A DNA stretch of 15,216 nt, from the NCBI GenBank assembly GCA_035509195.1, contig DATJLT010000355.1:1-15216 (forward strand), read 5' to 3'. Under the pieces are notes generated by a model. It searched no databases, had not been told where the DNA came from, and worked only from the letters and a program-made list of their open reading frames with translations. The first letter of the stretch is position 1. Each line of letters starts with the position of its first letter. Shown here one piece after another: positions 7,011-14,574 of the stretch. Origin of the DNA: Chersky-822 sp035509195 (GTDB taxonomy: Bacteria; Actinomycetota; Actinomycetes; Streptosporangiales; Streptosporangiaceae). A program made the translations under genes and the position numbers.

Positions 7011-7042
7011 GATGCTGCTGCCGCCCGCGCGGCAACAGCATC
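7011..7042. terminator. Hairpin terminator between convergent genes
   Basis: Bases 7011-7023 pair with 7030-7042: 13 positions, one mismatch (7018/7035), 6-nt loop. It lies 33 bp beyond the stop of the PPOX gene and 90 bp beyond the stop of the plus-strand membrane-protein gene, so it could end both transcripts. Confidence 0.6.
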
Positions 7043-7075
7043 AGCGGGCCACCGTTGCTGCGCTGCCTGGTGCGG

Positions 7076-7471
7076 CTAGGCCGCGCGGCCGCTGGCCTTC
7101 GCGACTTGCACCCGCACGATGACCCGGACGGCTCCAGGCCGGTCGGGATCGGGGTCCTTGCCGTCGTACTTCCATGACAAGCTCGTGTCGAACGTCCGGC
7201 CGACGTCTGGCGCCATCGTGACCGTCCCCCGTAGCTCGACATAGTTCTCAGGATCGGCTGAATCGATCACGGTGACGCTGACTCTCGGGTCACGCACCAT
7301 GTTCCTGTGCTTCAGCCGCCCTTCGACGGTCGACATCAGCAGGTCGTCGCCATCCCTGCCCACCCACATCGCCGAGGTCTGCGGGCTGCCGTCCTCGTTC
7401 AGGGTCGCGAGAACCGCGTAGTTGCGCCCGTCGAGCAGCCTGATCGTCCCGGCGCTAAGCGAGATTGCCAT
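7076..7471 (-). CDS. PPOX-class F420-dependent oxidoreductase
   Basis: The 131-aa protein has the split-barrel flavin/deazaflavin fold of the pyridoxamine-5'-phosphate-oxidase superfamily. LLDGRNYAVLATLNEDGSPQTSAMWV (residues 12-37) is the typical first strand pair, LLMSTVEGRLKHRNMVRDPRVSVTVID (44-70) holds the phosphate-contacting K/R residues, and ENYVELRGTV (75-84) follows. The length fits the small Rv1155-like group that uses coenzyme F420; the substrate is unknown. The ATG at 7471 is chosen because the family motif begins right after it. The same frame stays open far upstream, but only as an antisense shadow of lysA. There is no Shine-Dalgarno, and a -10-like box lies 6 nt before the ATG. 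Confidence 0.9.
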   Translation of the reverse strand: MAISLSAGTIRLLDGRNYAVLATLNEDGSPQTSAMWVGRDGDDLLMSTVEGRLKHRNMVRDPRVSVTVIDSADPENYVELRGTVTMAPDVGRTFDTSLSWKYDGKDPDPDRPGAVRVIVRVQVAKASGRAA

Positions 7472-7477
7472 GACGGC

Positions 7478-7483
7478 AAGGTA
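7478..7483 (-). promoter_or_regulatory. -10 box of the PPOX gene (leaderless)
   Basis: TACCTT on the minus strand matches TANNNT and ends 6 nt before the ATG at 7471, the same distance as in the ArsR promoter. No -35 of TTGACA type is visible. Confidence 0.5.
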
Positions 7484-7495
7484 GCAAGCCGCCGT

Positions 7496-7501
7496 TAGGC
7501 T
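7496..7501 (+). promoter_or_regulatory. -10 box of the lysA-like gene (leaderless)
   Basis: TAGGCT matches TANNNT and ends 6 nt before the ATG at 7508. The intervening GGAACC is too close to the ATG to act as a good Shine-Dalgarno. No -35 is visible, and the expected -35 position falls on the divergent gene's first codons and -10. Confidence 0.5.
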
Positions 7502-7507
7502 GGAACC

Positions 7508-8938
7508 ATGCCTGTACACGAAGCCGGAGCGCTGCACGCGCCGGGCTACGGCGAGGTCGCGATCGTGCCCGCCTGGCTGCGCCCGCCCGCTGACGTCAAC
7601 GAGCTCCTGCCGCAGATCTGGGCAGAGACCGTGACCCGCAACGATGACGGCGCGATCGAAGCGGGCGGCGTCGACGTCCGGGACCTGGCAGCGGAGTACG
7701 GCACGCCCGCGTACGTACTCGACGAGACCGATTTCCGTTCCAGGGCAGCGGGCTTCCGCGACGCGTTCAAGCACGCCTTCGCCGACCTCTGCGATGGCGC
7801 CGACGTGTACTACGCGGGCAAGGCGTTCTTGTGCACGGAGGTTGCCCGCTGGATCGCCGCAGCAGGGCTGGGCCTGGACACCTGCACGGCAGGCGAACTC
7901 ACTGTCGCGCTCAGAGGCGGCGTCCCGCCGCGGCGCGTCGGCCTTCACGGCAATAACAAGTCGGACGAGGAAATCGCGGCCGCGCTGACCGAGGGCATCG
8001 GCCGGATCTTCATCGACTCGCTCGCCGAGATCGATAGGATCGCGAACCTCGCGGCGGCCCTGGGGGTCCGCGCGCCAGTCCTGATCAGGGTCACTGTCGG
8101 CGTGGAGGCCCACACGCACGAGTACATCGCGACCGCGCACGAGGATCAGAAGTTCGGCATCTCGCTGACGGCGGGCGCGGCGGCCGAGGCAGTGCGGCGG
8201 GTTCTGTCCCGCCCTGAACTCGAACTGCGCGGCCTGCACTCTCACATCGGCTCGCAGATCTTCGACACCAGCGCATTCGAGGTCGCGGCGCACCGGCTGC
8301 TCGGCCTGCACGCCAAGGTCATCAGGGATCACGGGGTCGCCTTGCCAGAGATCGACTTCGGCGGCGGTTTCGGCATCTCCTATACCAGCCAGCACGATCC
8401 GCTCGACGCCAAGGAACTGGCAGGCTCACTGGCGGAGATCGTCGCGACCGAGTGCCGCGGCCTGGCCATCGAGGTGCCGAAGGTGTCGGTTGAGCCTGGG
8501 CGGGCGATCGCCGGACAGGCGATGTTCACCCTCTACAGCACAGGAACGATTAAGGACGTGGAACTCGAGCACGGTGCGGTCAGGCGGTACGTGGCCGTGG
8601 ACGGCGGCATGAGCGACAACATCCGCACCGCCCTCTACGACGCGGACTACTCCTGCACGCTGGCCTCGCGCGCGTCCGCGGCAAGCCCGGTGCTCAGCCG
8701 CGTCGTCGGCAAGCACTGCGAGGCCGGAGACATCCTGGTCAGGGACGAGTTCCTGCCAGGAGACCTAATGCCAGGCGACCTGCTCGCCGTGCCCGGCACG
8801 GGCGCTTACTGCCGCAGCATGTCCAGCCAGTACAACCACGTGCCCCGTCCCCCGGTGATCGCTGTCAAAGACGGCCGCGCCAGGCCGCTGATCCGCCGCG
8901 AGACCCTCGACGATCTGCTCGCCCTCGACGTGGGATAA
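7508..8938 (+). CDS. lysA: Diaminopimelate decarboxylase
   Basis: The 476-aa protein is a PLP-dependent fold-III decarboxylase, the last step of lysine synthesis (meso-diaminopimelate to L-lysine + CO2), in the cytoplasm. Key residues are in place: K105 in YYAGKAFLC (PLP Schiff base), HSHIGSQ at 244-250, GGGFG at 285-289 and EPGRAI at 329-334 (PLP phosphate binding), C404-E405 in the HCEAGD motif (the substrate-specificity cysteine supplied across the dimer) and Y434 in GAYCRSMSSQYN. Length is a little above the usual 420-460 because of an N-terminal extension of about 50 residues, which is common in actinobacterial LysA. It stands alone, not beside the hom-thrC-thrB cluster often found after lysA, so this could be a second copy. 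Start at ATG 7508, probably leaderless. Confidence 0.93.
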   Translation: MPVHEAGALHAPGYGEVAIVPAWLRPPADVNELLPQIWAETVTRNDDGAIEAGGVDVRDLAAEYGTPAYVLDETDFRSRAAGFRDAFKHAFADLCDGADVYYAGKAFLCTEVARWIAAAGLGLDTCTAGELTVALRGGVPPRRVGLHGNNKSDEEIAAALTEGIGRIFIDSLAEIDRIANLAAALGVRAPVLIRVTVGVEAHTHEYIATAHEDQKFGISLTAGAAAEAVRRVLSRPELELRGLHSHIGSQIFDTSAFEVAAHRLLGLHAKVIRDHGVALPEIDFGGGFGISYTSQHDPLDAKELAGSLAEIVATECRGLAIEVPKVSVEPGRAIAGQAMFTLYSTGTIKDVELEHGAVRRYVAVDGGMSDNIRTALYDADYSCTLASRASAASPVLSRVVGKHCEAGDILVRDEFLPGDLMPGDLLAVPGTGAYCRSMSSQYNHVPRPPVIAVKDGRARPLIRRETLDDLLALDVG

Positions 8939-8949
8939 GGTCGCGAAAC

Positions 8950-9408
8950 TCACTCGAGCCAGCCGATCTCTGCCCAGACCCGGCCTGCGGCATGCCCCCA
9001 GATCTCTGACAGCGCGGCGACCACGATCAGGCCCCTGCCGCTCTCCTCGCCCCAGCCGGAGTCCCAGCCAGGGTCCCATTCGGCAGGCCCGGGCATCCAG
9101 TCGCCGGTTCCGAGATCGGTGACCTCGACCCTGACCCAGCCCCTTCGCACCCACACCCGCAGGGTGAACTCGCCCCCTGGCAGCCCGCTTGGCGAATGCC
9201 TGATCGCGTTGGTGGCGTACTCGCAGGCGATCAGCACCGCGTCATCGGCTCGGGGTGAACCTGCCATGACGTCGGCCACGACCTTGCGTACGGCGGAGAT
9301 CGCGGCTGGAATGCCGGGAAAGATCACAGACACGTCCGCCGGGCCTGGTAAGAGGTCGCCATCCGCTCCGGTGTCACGTTCCGTGCGCGTAGCACGACTG
9401 GAGGTCAC
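8950..9408 (-). CDS. ATP-binding protein, RsbW-like anti-sigma-type kinase
   Basis: The 152-aa protein is a single GHKL ATPase domain. The N box is ACEYATNAIRHS (E63, N67), the G1 box VEVTDLG (D98, G100) and the G2 box ESGRGLIVV (G124, G126). There is no dimerisation/phosphoacceptor domain, which separates it from histidine kinases and fits the serine-kinase anti-sigma-factor group (RsbW/SpoIIAB-like) abundant in actinomycetes. Such proteins usually act with an anti-anti-sigma factor and a phosphatase; neither is in the window. The lid between G1 and G2 is Trp/Gly/Asp-rich and unusually polar (WDPGWDSGWGEE). The start is a GTG at 9408, without a clear Shine-Dalgarno. It ends 11 bp from the convergent lysA stop. 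Confidence 0.88.
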   Translation of the reverse strand: MTSSRATRTERDTGADGDLLPGPADVSVIFPGIPAAISAVRKVVADVMAGSPRADDAVLIACEYATNAIRHSPSGLPGGEFTLRVWVRRGWVRVEVTDLGTGDWMPGPAEWDPGWDSGWGEESGRGLIVVAALSEIWGHAAGRVWAEIGWLE

Positions 9409-9480
9409 GAGTCACTATGATGACGGCGAGTATCCGCAACTGTCGTCTTCGTGACAAGGGCTCCCCGCCGCATCAGGAGA

Positions 9481-10668
9481 TTAGGCGGAAGACAGCAGTT
9501 GCTCCCCGATATACCCGCCCGACTTAACGCCCGGCGGGCAGGCGAAGACAGAGCTTCCAATATGGGTGAGATAGGTGCTCAGGGCATCCTTGCCCGCGAT
9601 CCTGAGCTGAATCGGGATGAACTGTTCTCGAGGATCTTTGTTATAGCAAATAAACATCAGGCCGGTCTCCGGCGCCGCGGCGCCAGCCACCACGCCGTCA
9701 ACGTAGGAGAAGCCCCGGCGGTACAGTCGCTGATTGCTGTTCTTGCCGGGCGAGGCGAGCATTATGTGCGACGTAGGTGGCACGACAGGCAGCAAGTTCC
9801 CGCTGACCTTCTCCCGGCCGATCGCCTCCTGCTGGCCGTTCAGGTTGGTCTGGTCCCACAGGCTAAGCGCGATCTGGATCCGCCTCGCGACCATGTAACT
9901 GCCGCCCCGCATCCAGGCCGGCGAGGCCGGCTCGGCTGCCCACACGAAAGCGTCGAGTGCGGCGGCGTTCTCGACCACGATGTTCGCGGTGCCGTCCTGG
10001 AAGCCCATCAGATTCCTCGGCAAGGCCTGTACCGTGCTGTTGCCTGTCCGCCCGAACCCGGAGAGCAGCCATTTCGGCGCGGCGATCGCGTTGCCGAGCT
10101 TGATCAGGTCGTGCATGGCGTGAAACGCCACCTGGGGGTCGTTGGCGCATACCTGGATGCCGATGTCGCCGTCGCAGATGTCCGGCTGCAGGTCGTCGCC
10201 ATGAAAGACGGGAAGATCGACGAGCGGCGCGGGCCGGTGCCTGGCCAGCCCGAACCGGTCCTTGCCTCCGGCGGTGAACAGCGAAGCGCCGAAACCGAAC
10301 GTCACGGTGAGCTGGGCCGGGCCAAGGCCGAGCGCCTCGCCGGTGTCGACAGGGGGCCTGCTGCCCGTCCTGAGCGCGCCGACCTGGTGCCCGAGGCTCA
10401 TCGCTGCCGCCGCCTCCGTCCAGGTCTTCATCAGCTTGCGCAGGTCGGCGATCGAGTCACCGACCACGTTGAACGCGCCGATTTGAAGGTATTCCTGCGC
10501 GGGCGTGGCAATCCCGGCCTGATGGGCACCGTAAAAGGGCACTACCGGGTCTATTGTGGTGGGCGCAGCCCGTGCGGCTTCAGGCTTAGCGAGCGCTGCG
10601 GAACTCGCGAGGAGCGCTCCCGCGCCGATCGCACTGGACTTGAGAATGCCGCGTCTGGTTGACTCCAC
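9481..10668 (-). CDS. Tat-exported DyP-type heme peroxidase (EfeB-like)
   Basis: The 395-aa protein is a dye-decolorising peroxidase. It begins with a twin-arginine signal: STRRGILK at 3-10, a hydrophobic core (AIGAGALLASSAALA) and a cleavage site near residue 35. Catalytic residues are visible: D225 in GFQDGTANI (distal Asp), H301 in TSHIMLASP (proximal heme ligand) and R318 in RLYRRGFSY (distal Arg), with spacing as in known DyPs. GSYMVARRI at 256-264 and the preceding strands complete the ferredoxin-like repeat fold. It should fold with heme in the cytoplasm and act outside the membrane. No efeU or efeO iron-uptake genes are present, so it is an orphan. The GTG at 10668 was chosen over a far TTG because the Tat motif follows it directly. 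Confidence 0.9.
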   Translation of the reverse strand: MESTRRGILKSSAIGAGALLASSAALAKPEAARAAPTTIDPVVPFYGAHQAGIATPAQEYLQIGAFNVVGDSIADLRKLMKTWTEAAAAMSLGHQVGALRTGSRPPVDTGEALGLGPAQLTVTFGFGASLFTAGGKDRFGLARHRPAPLVDLPVFHGDDLQPDICDGDIGIQVCANDPQVAFHAMHDLIKLGNAIAAPKWLLSGFGRTGNSTVQALPRNLMGFQDGTANIVVENAAALDAFVWAAEPASPAWMRGGSYMVARRIQIALSLWDQTNLNGQQEAIGREKVSGNLLPVVPPTSHIMLASPGKNSNQRLYRRGFSYVDGVVAGAAAPETGLMFICYNKDPREQFIPIQLRIAGKDALSTYLTHIGSSVFACPPGVKSGGYIGEQLLSSA

Positions 10669-10674
10669 CGGCTC

Positions 10675-10680
10675 AGTATT
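10675..10680 (-). promoter_or_regulatory. Possible -10 box of the DyP gene (leaderless)
   Basis: AATACT on the minus strand ends 6 nt before the GTG at 10668, the same geometry as at ArsR, PPOX and lysA. It lacks the first T of TANNNT, so this is weaker. No Shine-Dalgarno is present. Confidence 0.35.
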
Positions 10681-10729
10681 GCATCCGATTCGGCGGAGAA
10701 TGCGGATCTGGCCGGCTAGAACGGCACTT

Positions 10730-10734
10730 GGAGG
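10730..10734 (+). promoter_or_regulatory. Ribosome binding site deciding the RCC1 start
   Basis: GGAGG lies 5 nt before the ATG at 10740 and the signal peptide begins at that ATG. This rules out the longer in-frame TTG start at 10659. Confidence 0.8.
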
Positions 10735-10739
10735 GCGGA

Positions 10740-11960
10740 ATGGCCGCAAGACCGGCGCTCATCAAACTGGCTTCGGTCACTCTGACCGCCCTGATCGCTG
10801 CCGCGGTCCTTGCGCCTGGCGCGGTCGCTGCCCCTGGCCAGGCCAGTCCCGCTGGAACACTTCAGGCCTGGGGCGATGACCTGAACGGCCAGCTAGGCAA
10901 CGGCGCTACCGGCAAGGTCGACGTCCCGGTCAGCGTGCTGCTGCCGGCCGGCGTCACCGTGACGGCCGTCGCGGCAGGCGGCAAGCACACGCTCGCGCTG
11001 ACGTCGGCAGGGCAAGTGCTCGCCTGGGGCGACAACCACGACGGCCAGCTCGGTGACGGCCTGACCGGCGACAGTCATGTCCCTGTCCAGGTAAAGCTGC
11101 CCGAGGGAACCGTAGTGACGGCGATCGCGACAGGCGCCGTGGACTGCATGGCGGTCACGTCAGCCGGTCAGGTTTACGCCTGGGGCAATAACCAGTACGG
11201 CCAGCTCGGCGACGGCAGCACGGTCACTCGCCGCACCCCCGTCCGGGTGCTGCTGCCGAGGGGAGTCAAGGCAGTCGCGGTCGCCGCCAGCTACAACTAC
11301 AGCCTGGCCCTGACCAGCACAGGCGAGGTGTACACGTGGGGCTACAACGGCTCTGGCCAGCTCGGCAACGGCTTCCTCACCTCAAGTGAGGTACCTGGCC
11401 GTGTGCACTTGCCGCGCGGCGTCGTCATCAGGGAAGTGACGAGCGGCGGGTACGACGGCCTCGCGCTTTCGGCGAAGGGCCAGCTCTACGCCTGGGGTGA
11501 CAACCGCTACGGCCAGCTCGGCGACGGCACGAGGAAGAGCCGGGTCTCCCCCGTCCTGGTCAAGCTGCCCAAGGGCGTCAAGATCACCGCGATCGCGGGC
11601 GGCAGCCAGCACAGCCTGGCGCTCACCTCGGCCGGGCAGGTACTTGCCTGGGGCCTTGGCAGCTTCGGTCAGCTCGGCACGGGAAGCACGAAGAACAGCG
11701 ACGTCCCCGTCGCGGTGCACCTGCCGGCCAAGGACGTGATCAGCAAGATCAGCGCCGGCGGCGGATTCAGCCTCGCGATCACTTCCGCAGGGCAGGAACT
11801 TACCTGGGGCCACAACGCCTTCGGCCAGCTCGGCAACGGCACGATGACGAGCAAAGACGTTCCTGTCCTGGTGCACCTTCCGTCCGGCTTGTCCGTTGTG
11901 GCACTGGCCGCGGGGCCCACTACAAGGCACACCCTCGCCATCGTGATCCCCAGTACCTGA
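10740..11960 (+). CDS. Secreted seven-blade RCC1-type beta-propeller
   Basis: The 406-aa protein starts with a Sec signal peptide (basic MAARPALIK, hydrophobic core to about residue 28, AVAAP-type cleavage near 31). The rest is one RCC1 propeller. The blade signature [AT]WG.(N)..GQLG.G occurs seven times, with the Trp at 44, 96, 148, 200, 252, 304 and 356, exactly 52 residues apart each time, plus a VPV.V.LP.GV.V..[IV]A.G..H.LALTSAGQV unit between. Seven blades form one closed ring. There is no sortase signal, lipobox or other domain, so it should be released or loosely held outside the cell. RCC1 is best known as the eukaryotic Ran exchange factor; bacterial secreted versions are common in actinomycetes and their ligands are unknown. 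It is divergent from the DyP gene (71 bp) and convergent with the aminotransferase gene (14 bp). Confidence 0.92.
   Translation: MAARPALIKLASVTLTALIAAAVLAPGAVAAPGQASPAGTLQAWGDDLNGQLGNGATGKVDVPVSVLLPAGVTVTAVAAGGKHTLALTSAGQVLAWGDNHDGQLGDGLTGDSHVPVQVKLPEGTVVTAIATGAVDCMAVTSAGQVYAWGNNQYGQLGDGSTVTRRTPVRVLLPRGVKAVAVAASYNYSLALTSTGEVYTWGYNGSGQLGNGFLTSSEVPGRVHLPRGVVIREVTSGGYDGLALSAKGQLYAWGDNRYGQLGDGTRKSRVSPVLVKLPKGVKITAIAGGSQHSLALTSAGQVLAWGLGSFGQLGTGSTKNSDVPVAVHLPAKDVISKISAGGGFSLAITSAGQELTWGHNAFGQLGNGTMTSKDVPVLVHLPSGLSVVALAAGPTTRHTLAIVIPST
10869..11804 (+). repeat. Six exact 156-bp periods of RCC1 repeats
   Basis: The TGG codon of the WG signature recurs at 10869, 11025, 11181, 11337, 11493, 11649 and 11805, always 156 bp apart with no insertion or deletion. 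The flanking CAGCTCGG (Gln-Leu-Gly) stretch is conserved at DNA level in most copies. The DNA units are diverged, so homologous slippage is limited. Confidence 0.9.
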
Positions 11961-11974
11961 CCGGCGAGCCCCGT

Positions 11975-13282
11975 TTACGCGGCCCAGAGGTGCTGGCGGG
12001 CGGCGAGGGACTCAGCGACGGCCACGGCGAAGCCGTCGAGCTGGCCATCGGTCAGGGCGAGGCTGAGTGCCAGGTAACCGCGCGGCGCAAGGTAGTAGCC
12101 GCGCTCGAGCAGGTCGAGGAACAGCAGTTCGAGCAGCCTTGGCTCGCCCGCGGCGAGGTCGGCCGGGCTGCTGATCTCGGCCCTGACCGGGTGGATATTG
12201 AGCAGCGTGCCGACGCCGGTGACCGTGAAGGGCGCCCCGGCCTGATCGATCACGGCCAGCAGTTCGGCATGCAGCTTCTCGCCGCGCGCGGTGTGCTCTT
12301 CGGCGACCTCAGGGGTGTAGACCCTGGTGAGGCCGGCGTAGCCGGCCGACATCGACAGGACGTTGTTGTTGAAGGTACCGGCGTGCGGCAGCGAGCCAGC
12401 ACGGGCCGGGTCGAAGAGTTCCATGACGTCCGCCCGTCCGCCGAAGGCGCCGAAGGACGCACCGCCGCCGAGGTACTTGCCGAGCGTGGTCAGGTCGGGG
12501 GTGATGCCGAGCCTGCCCTGAAGGCCGCCGGCTCCGGTACGCGAGGTCATCACCTCATCGAAGATGAGCAGCGCGCCCGCCTCGGTCGCCGCTTCCCGCA
12601 ACGCCGCCAGGAACGAGGGGTCCCCTGGGATGCACCCGCCTGAGCCGAGCATCGGCTCGACGAGTACGCACGCCGTGCCATTTGGAAGATCGGAAGAAGT
12701 TATCAAAGAGCACGCCGCATCAGCGTCGTTGTAATCGGCGAGCAGCACCTCATACGGCGCGTTGACCCTGGACAGGCCGCTCTTGAACGTCAGCAGGCCG
12801 CCGTGGTAGCCGCCGCGGAACGCGACGATCGCGTCGCGGCCGGTGAACACGCGGGCCGCGGTGATCGCCATCAGGTTGGCCTCGGTACCCGAGTTCGTGA
12901 ACCTGACCCGTTCGACCGACGGGAACCTGGCGCAGACGACCTCGGCCAGGTCGACCTCGTACCTGGTGTGCGCGCCCCTGCTGATGCCCTCGGCAAGGGC
13001 GGCAGTCATGGCGCCGGCGATGACCGGGTGTGAGTGGCCGTAGAGGCCGGCGGAGTACTCGCCGAGCAGGTCAACGTACTGGTGCCCGTCGACATCCTCG
13101 AGTATCGCGTCCCAGGCCCGCTCGATGCGCAGCGGGAACGGCTGGTGGTAGAGGACGCTGCGGGTGTTACCGCCAGGCAGGAATCCCTGTGCCCGGTCGT
13201 GGAGTGCCCTGGTATGCGGCCGGCGTTCGGCGTAGCGGGCTCTGGCCTGGCCTACGGCCTCGTCTAGCTGGTCACCCGGCAT
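11975..13282 (-). CDS. Class III aminotransferase, HemL (glutamate-1-semialdehyde aminomutase)-like
   Basis: The 435-aa protein is a fold-I PLP enzyme of the GSA-aminomutase subgroup. NSGTEANLMAITAAR at 130-144 (phosphate binding), GGYHG at 157-161, FDEVMTSR at 241-248 (D242 contacts the PLP ring) and TLGKYLGGGASFGAFGGR at 266-283 (K269 Schiff base) are all intact, as is AGTFNNN at 301-307. The length fits HemL, but no heme genes are nearby. Close relatives include 2,1-aminomutases and amino-acid transaminases in secondary metabolism, so the substrate is uncertain. The ATG at 13282 overlaps the 3' end of the MocR-like gene by 11 bp, so the two are one operon with coupled translation. An in-frame extension 13 codons upstream lies within the other gene. 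Confidence 0.88.
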   Translation of the reverse strand: MPGDQLDEAVGQARARYAERRPHTRALHDRAQGFLPGGNTRSVLYHQPFPLRIERAWDAILEDVDGHQYVDLLGEYSAGLYGHSHPVIAGAMTAALAEGISRGAHTRYEVDLAEVVCARFPSVERVRFTNSGTEANLMAITAARVFTGRDAIVAFRGGYHGGLLTFKSGLSRVNAPYEVLLADYNDADAACSLITSSDLPNGTACVLVEPMLGSGGCIPGDPSFLAALREAATEAGALLIFDEVMTSRTGAGGLQGRLGITPDLTTLGKYLGGGASFGAFGGRADVMELFDPARAGSLPHAGTFNNNVLSMSAGYAGLTRVYTPEVAEEHTARGEKLHAELLAVIDQAGAPFTVTGVGTLLNIHPVRAEISSPADLAAGEPRLLELLFLDLLERGYYLAPRGYLALSLALTDGQLDGFAVAVAESLAARQHLWAA

Positions 13283-14564
13283 CGGCGACGACCTTACATG
13301 CGAGCAGTTCGCAGAGCGCATCGAGGGCGGCAGGCCAGGCCTGCTCCGCTGGGGTACTGTAACCGACGATCAGGCCCTGCTGGTGCTCGGCCGGCCGCTG
13401 CCAGTGGTCAGCGAGCGACCTGAGCGCGACCCCTCTCGCGACGGCCAGTTCGATGATCTCGGCTTCGGAGGGGCCGGCTGACGGAAGCTTGATCAGCGCG
13501 TGCAAGCCGGCGGCGACGCCGCTGACCTGCGCGCGGGGCGCGCGGGTGCGCAGCGCGTGCAGCAAGAGGTCGCGGCGGCGGCGGTAGCGAAGCCTCGCGG
13601 TCTTGGTGTGGCGGTCGTAAGCGCGGGACTCGATCAGGTCAGCGAGCACGAGTTGGCTAAGCGACTCCGTGTGCGTGTCAGCGTGCCGCTTCGCGTCGCA
13701 GAGTGCGGGGACCAGGCGCTTGGGCACCGCCACCCAGCCGAGCCGCAAGGCGGGCGACAGCGTCTTCGACGCCGTGCCGCCGTAGATGACGTTGCCAGGG
13801 GCCAGGCCCTGCACGGCGCCGACCGGCTGACGGTCATACCTGAATTCGCCGTCGTAGTCGTCTTCAATTACGAGGCCACCGTGGGTCAGCGCCCAGTTCG
13901 TGAGCAGGCGGCGCCGGTCCTGATGCATGGTCGCTCCGGTCGGGTACTGGTGCGCTGGAGTGACCACGACCGCGGCGATGCCACGGAACCGCACGGTCGA
14001 CAGCAGGTCGGTCCTCGCGCCGAGTACATCGACAGGGAGCGGCACGATCCGAAGGCCGGCCCTGGTGACAATCTCGCGGTGGAAGGGAAGGCCGGGGTCT
14101 TCCATTGCGATCGCCTGGGCACCCTGGTCCGCGAGCACCCTGGCAACCAAGCCGAGCGCCTGCGAGTAACCGCTCGTAACGACGACATGATCGGGGCTGG
14201 TCAGCACGCCTCGCGTCCTGACCAGGTAGTCAGACAGCGCGGACCGCAGTTCCTTGCGGCCTGCCGGATCGCCGCGCCGGTAGGCGTCAAGCGGCGCCGT
14301 CGCGAGCACCCGCCTGGTCGAGCGCAGCCAGGCCTCGCGCGGGAACAGCATCGGGTCAGGCTGGCCGGGGCGCAGGTCAAGTGCGGGAGCGGAATCCTCG
14401 CAGCATCCCAGGGGCTTGCCGTCCGCCGCGCTCCTGGCCGAACCGCAGCCGTCGCTGCCCAGGGCCTGGCCGAGCCTCAGATCGGGCCCGGCCTGCCTGT
14501 CTTCCTGGTTCATTCCCGGCGCCCAAGTTGGCCTGGACGGTGAATTGACCCGTTGTTTAGGCAT
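13272..14564 (-). CDS. MocR/PdxR-type aminotransferase domain protein lacking the GntR helix-turn-helix
   Basis: The protein has about 430 aa. From residue 63 on it is the aminotransferase half of a MocR regulator: DLRPGQPDPMLFPREAWLR, then PLDAYRRGDPAGRKELRSAL, HQYPTG at 205-210, IEDDYDGEFRYDRQP at 233-247 and GGTASKTLSPALRLGW at 262-277 with the PLP lysine K267. All PLP residues are present. A normal MocR protein begins with a winged-helix GntR domain of about 70 residues. Here the first 62 residues are polar, Gly/Ala/Cys-containing and show no such motif, and only about 100 bp separate the start from the next gene, too little to hold one. It may act as an enzyme, as a partner of another regulator, or be a decayed regulator. 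Starts at 14582 and 14513 are also possible; 14564 has AAGG 9 nt upstream. Confidence 0.82.
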   Translation of the reverse strand: MPKQRVNSPSRPTWAPGMNQEDRQAGPDLRLGQALGSDGCGSARSAADGKPLGCCEDSAPALDLRPGQPDPMLFPREAWLRSTRRVLATAPLDAYRRGDPAGRKELRSALSDYLVRTRGVLTSPDHVVVTSGYSQALGLVARVLADQGAQAIAMEDPGLPFHREIVTRAGLRIVPLPVDVLGARTDLLSTVRFRGIAAVVVTPAHQYPTGATMHQDRRRLLTNWALTHGGLVIEDDYDGEFRYDRQPVGAVQGLAPGNVIYGGTASKTLSPALRLGWVAVPKRLVPALCDAKRHADTHTESLSQLVLADLIESRAYDRHTKTARLRYRRRRDLLLHALRTRAPRAQVSGVAAGLHALIKLPSAGPSEAEIIELAVARGVALRSLADHWQRPAEHQQGLIVGYSTPAEQAWPAALDALCELLACKVVADAG

Positions 14565-14574
14565 CAACCTGGAC
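14532..14574. promoter_or_regulatory. Divergent AT-richer promoter region with a repeated CCTGGAC
   Basis: CCTGGAC occurs at 14532-14538 and again at 14568-14574 in the same orientation, starts 36 bp apart. Between them lies GGTGAATTGACC (14539-14550), a palindrome with one mismatched pair. The stretch 14539-14585 is visibly more AT-rich than its surroundings. It lies in the 5' end of and just before the MocR-like gene, in the space dividing it from the kinase relic. MocR proteins typically bind direct repeats, so it could be an old operator. No firm -35/-10 pair can be named. Confidence 0.3.

Noticed and set aside
7472..8395. Long minus-strand frame running on from the PPOX gene
   Set aside because: It is antisense to lysA, which has every family motif; the PPOX family sequence begins at the ATG at 7471.
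9451..10662. 403-codon plus-strand frame opposite the DyP gene
   Set aside because: Its product is an Arg/Gly/Pro-rich shadow without domains; the minus strand has Tat signal and heme-pocket residues.
10659..10749. TTG starts that would make the DyP and RCC1 genes overlap
   Set aside because: The Tat motif begins at the GTG at 10668 and the RCC1 gene has GGAGG plus a signal peptide at the ATG at 10740, so both shorter forms are preferred.
13500..14543. 347-codon plus-strand frame opposite the MocR-like gene
   Set aside because: It is a GC-rich mirror frame with no motif, while the opposite strand carries intact PLP-binding motifs.
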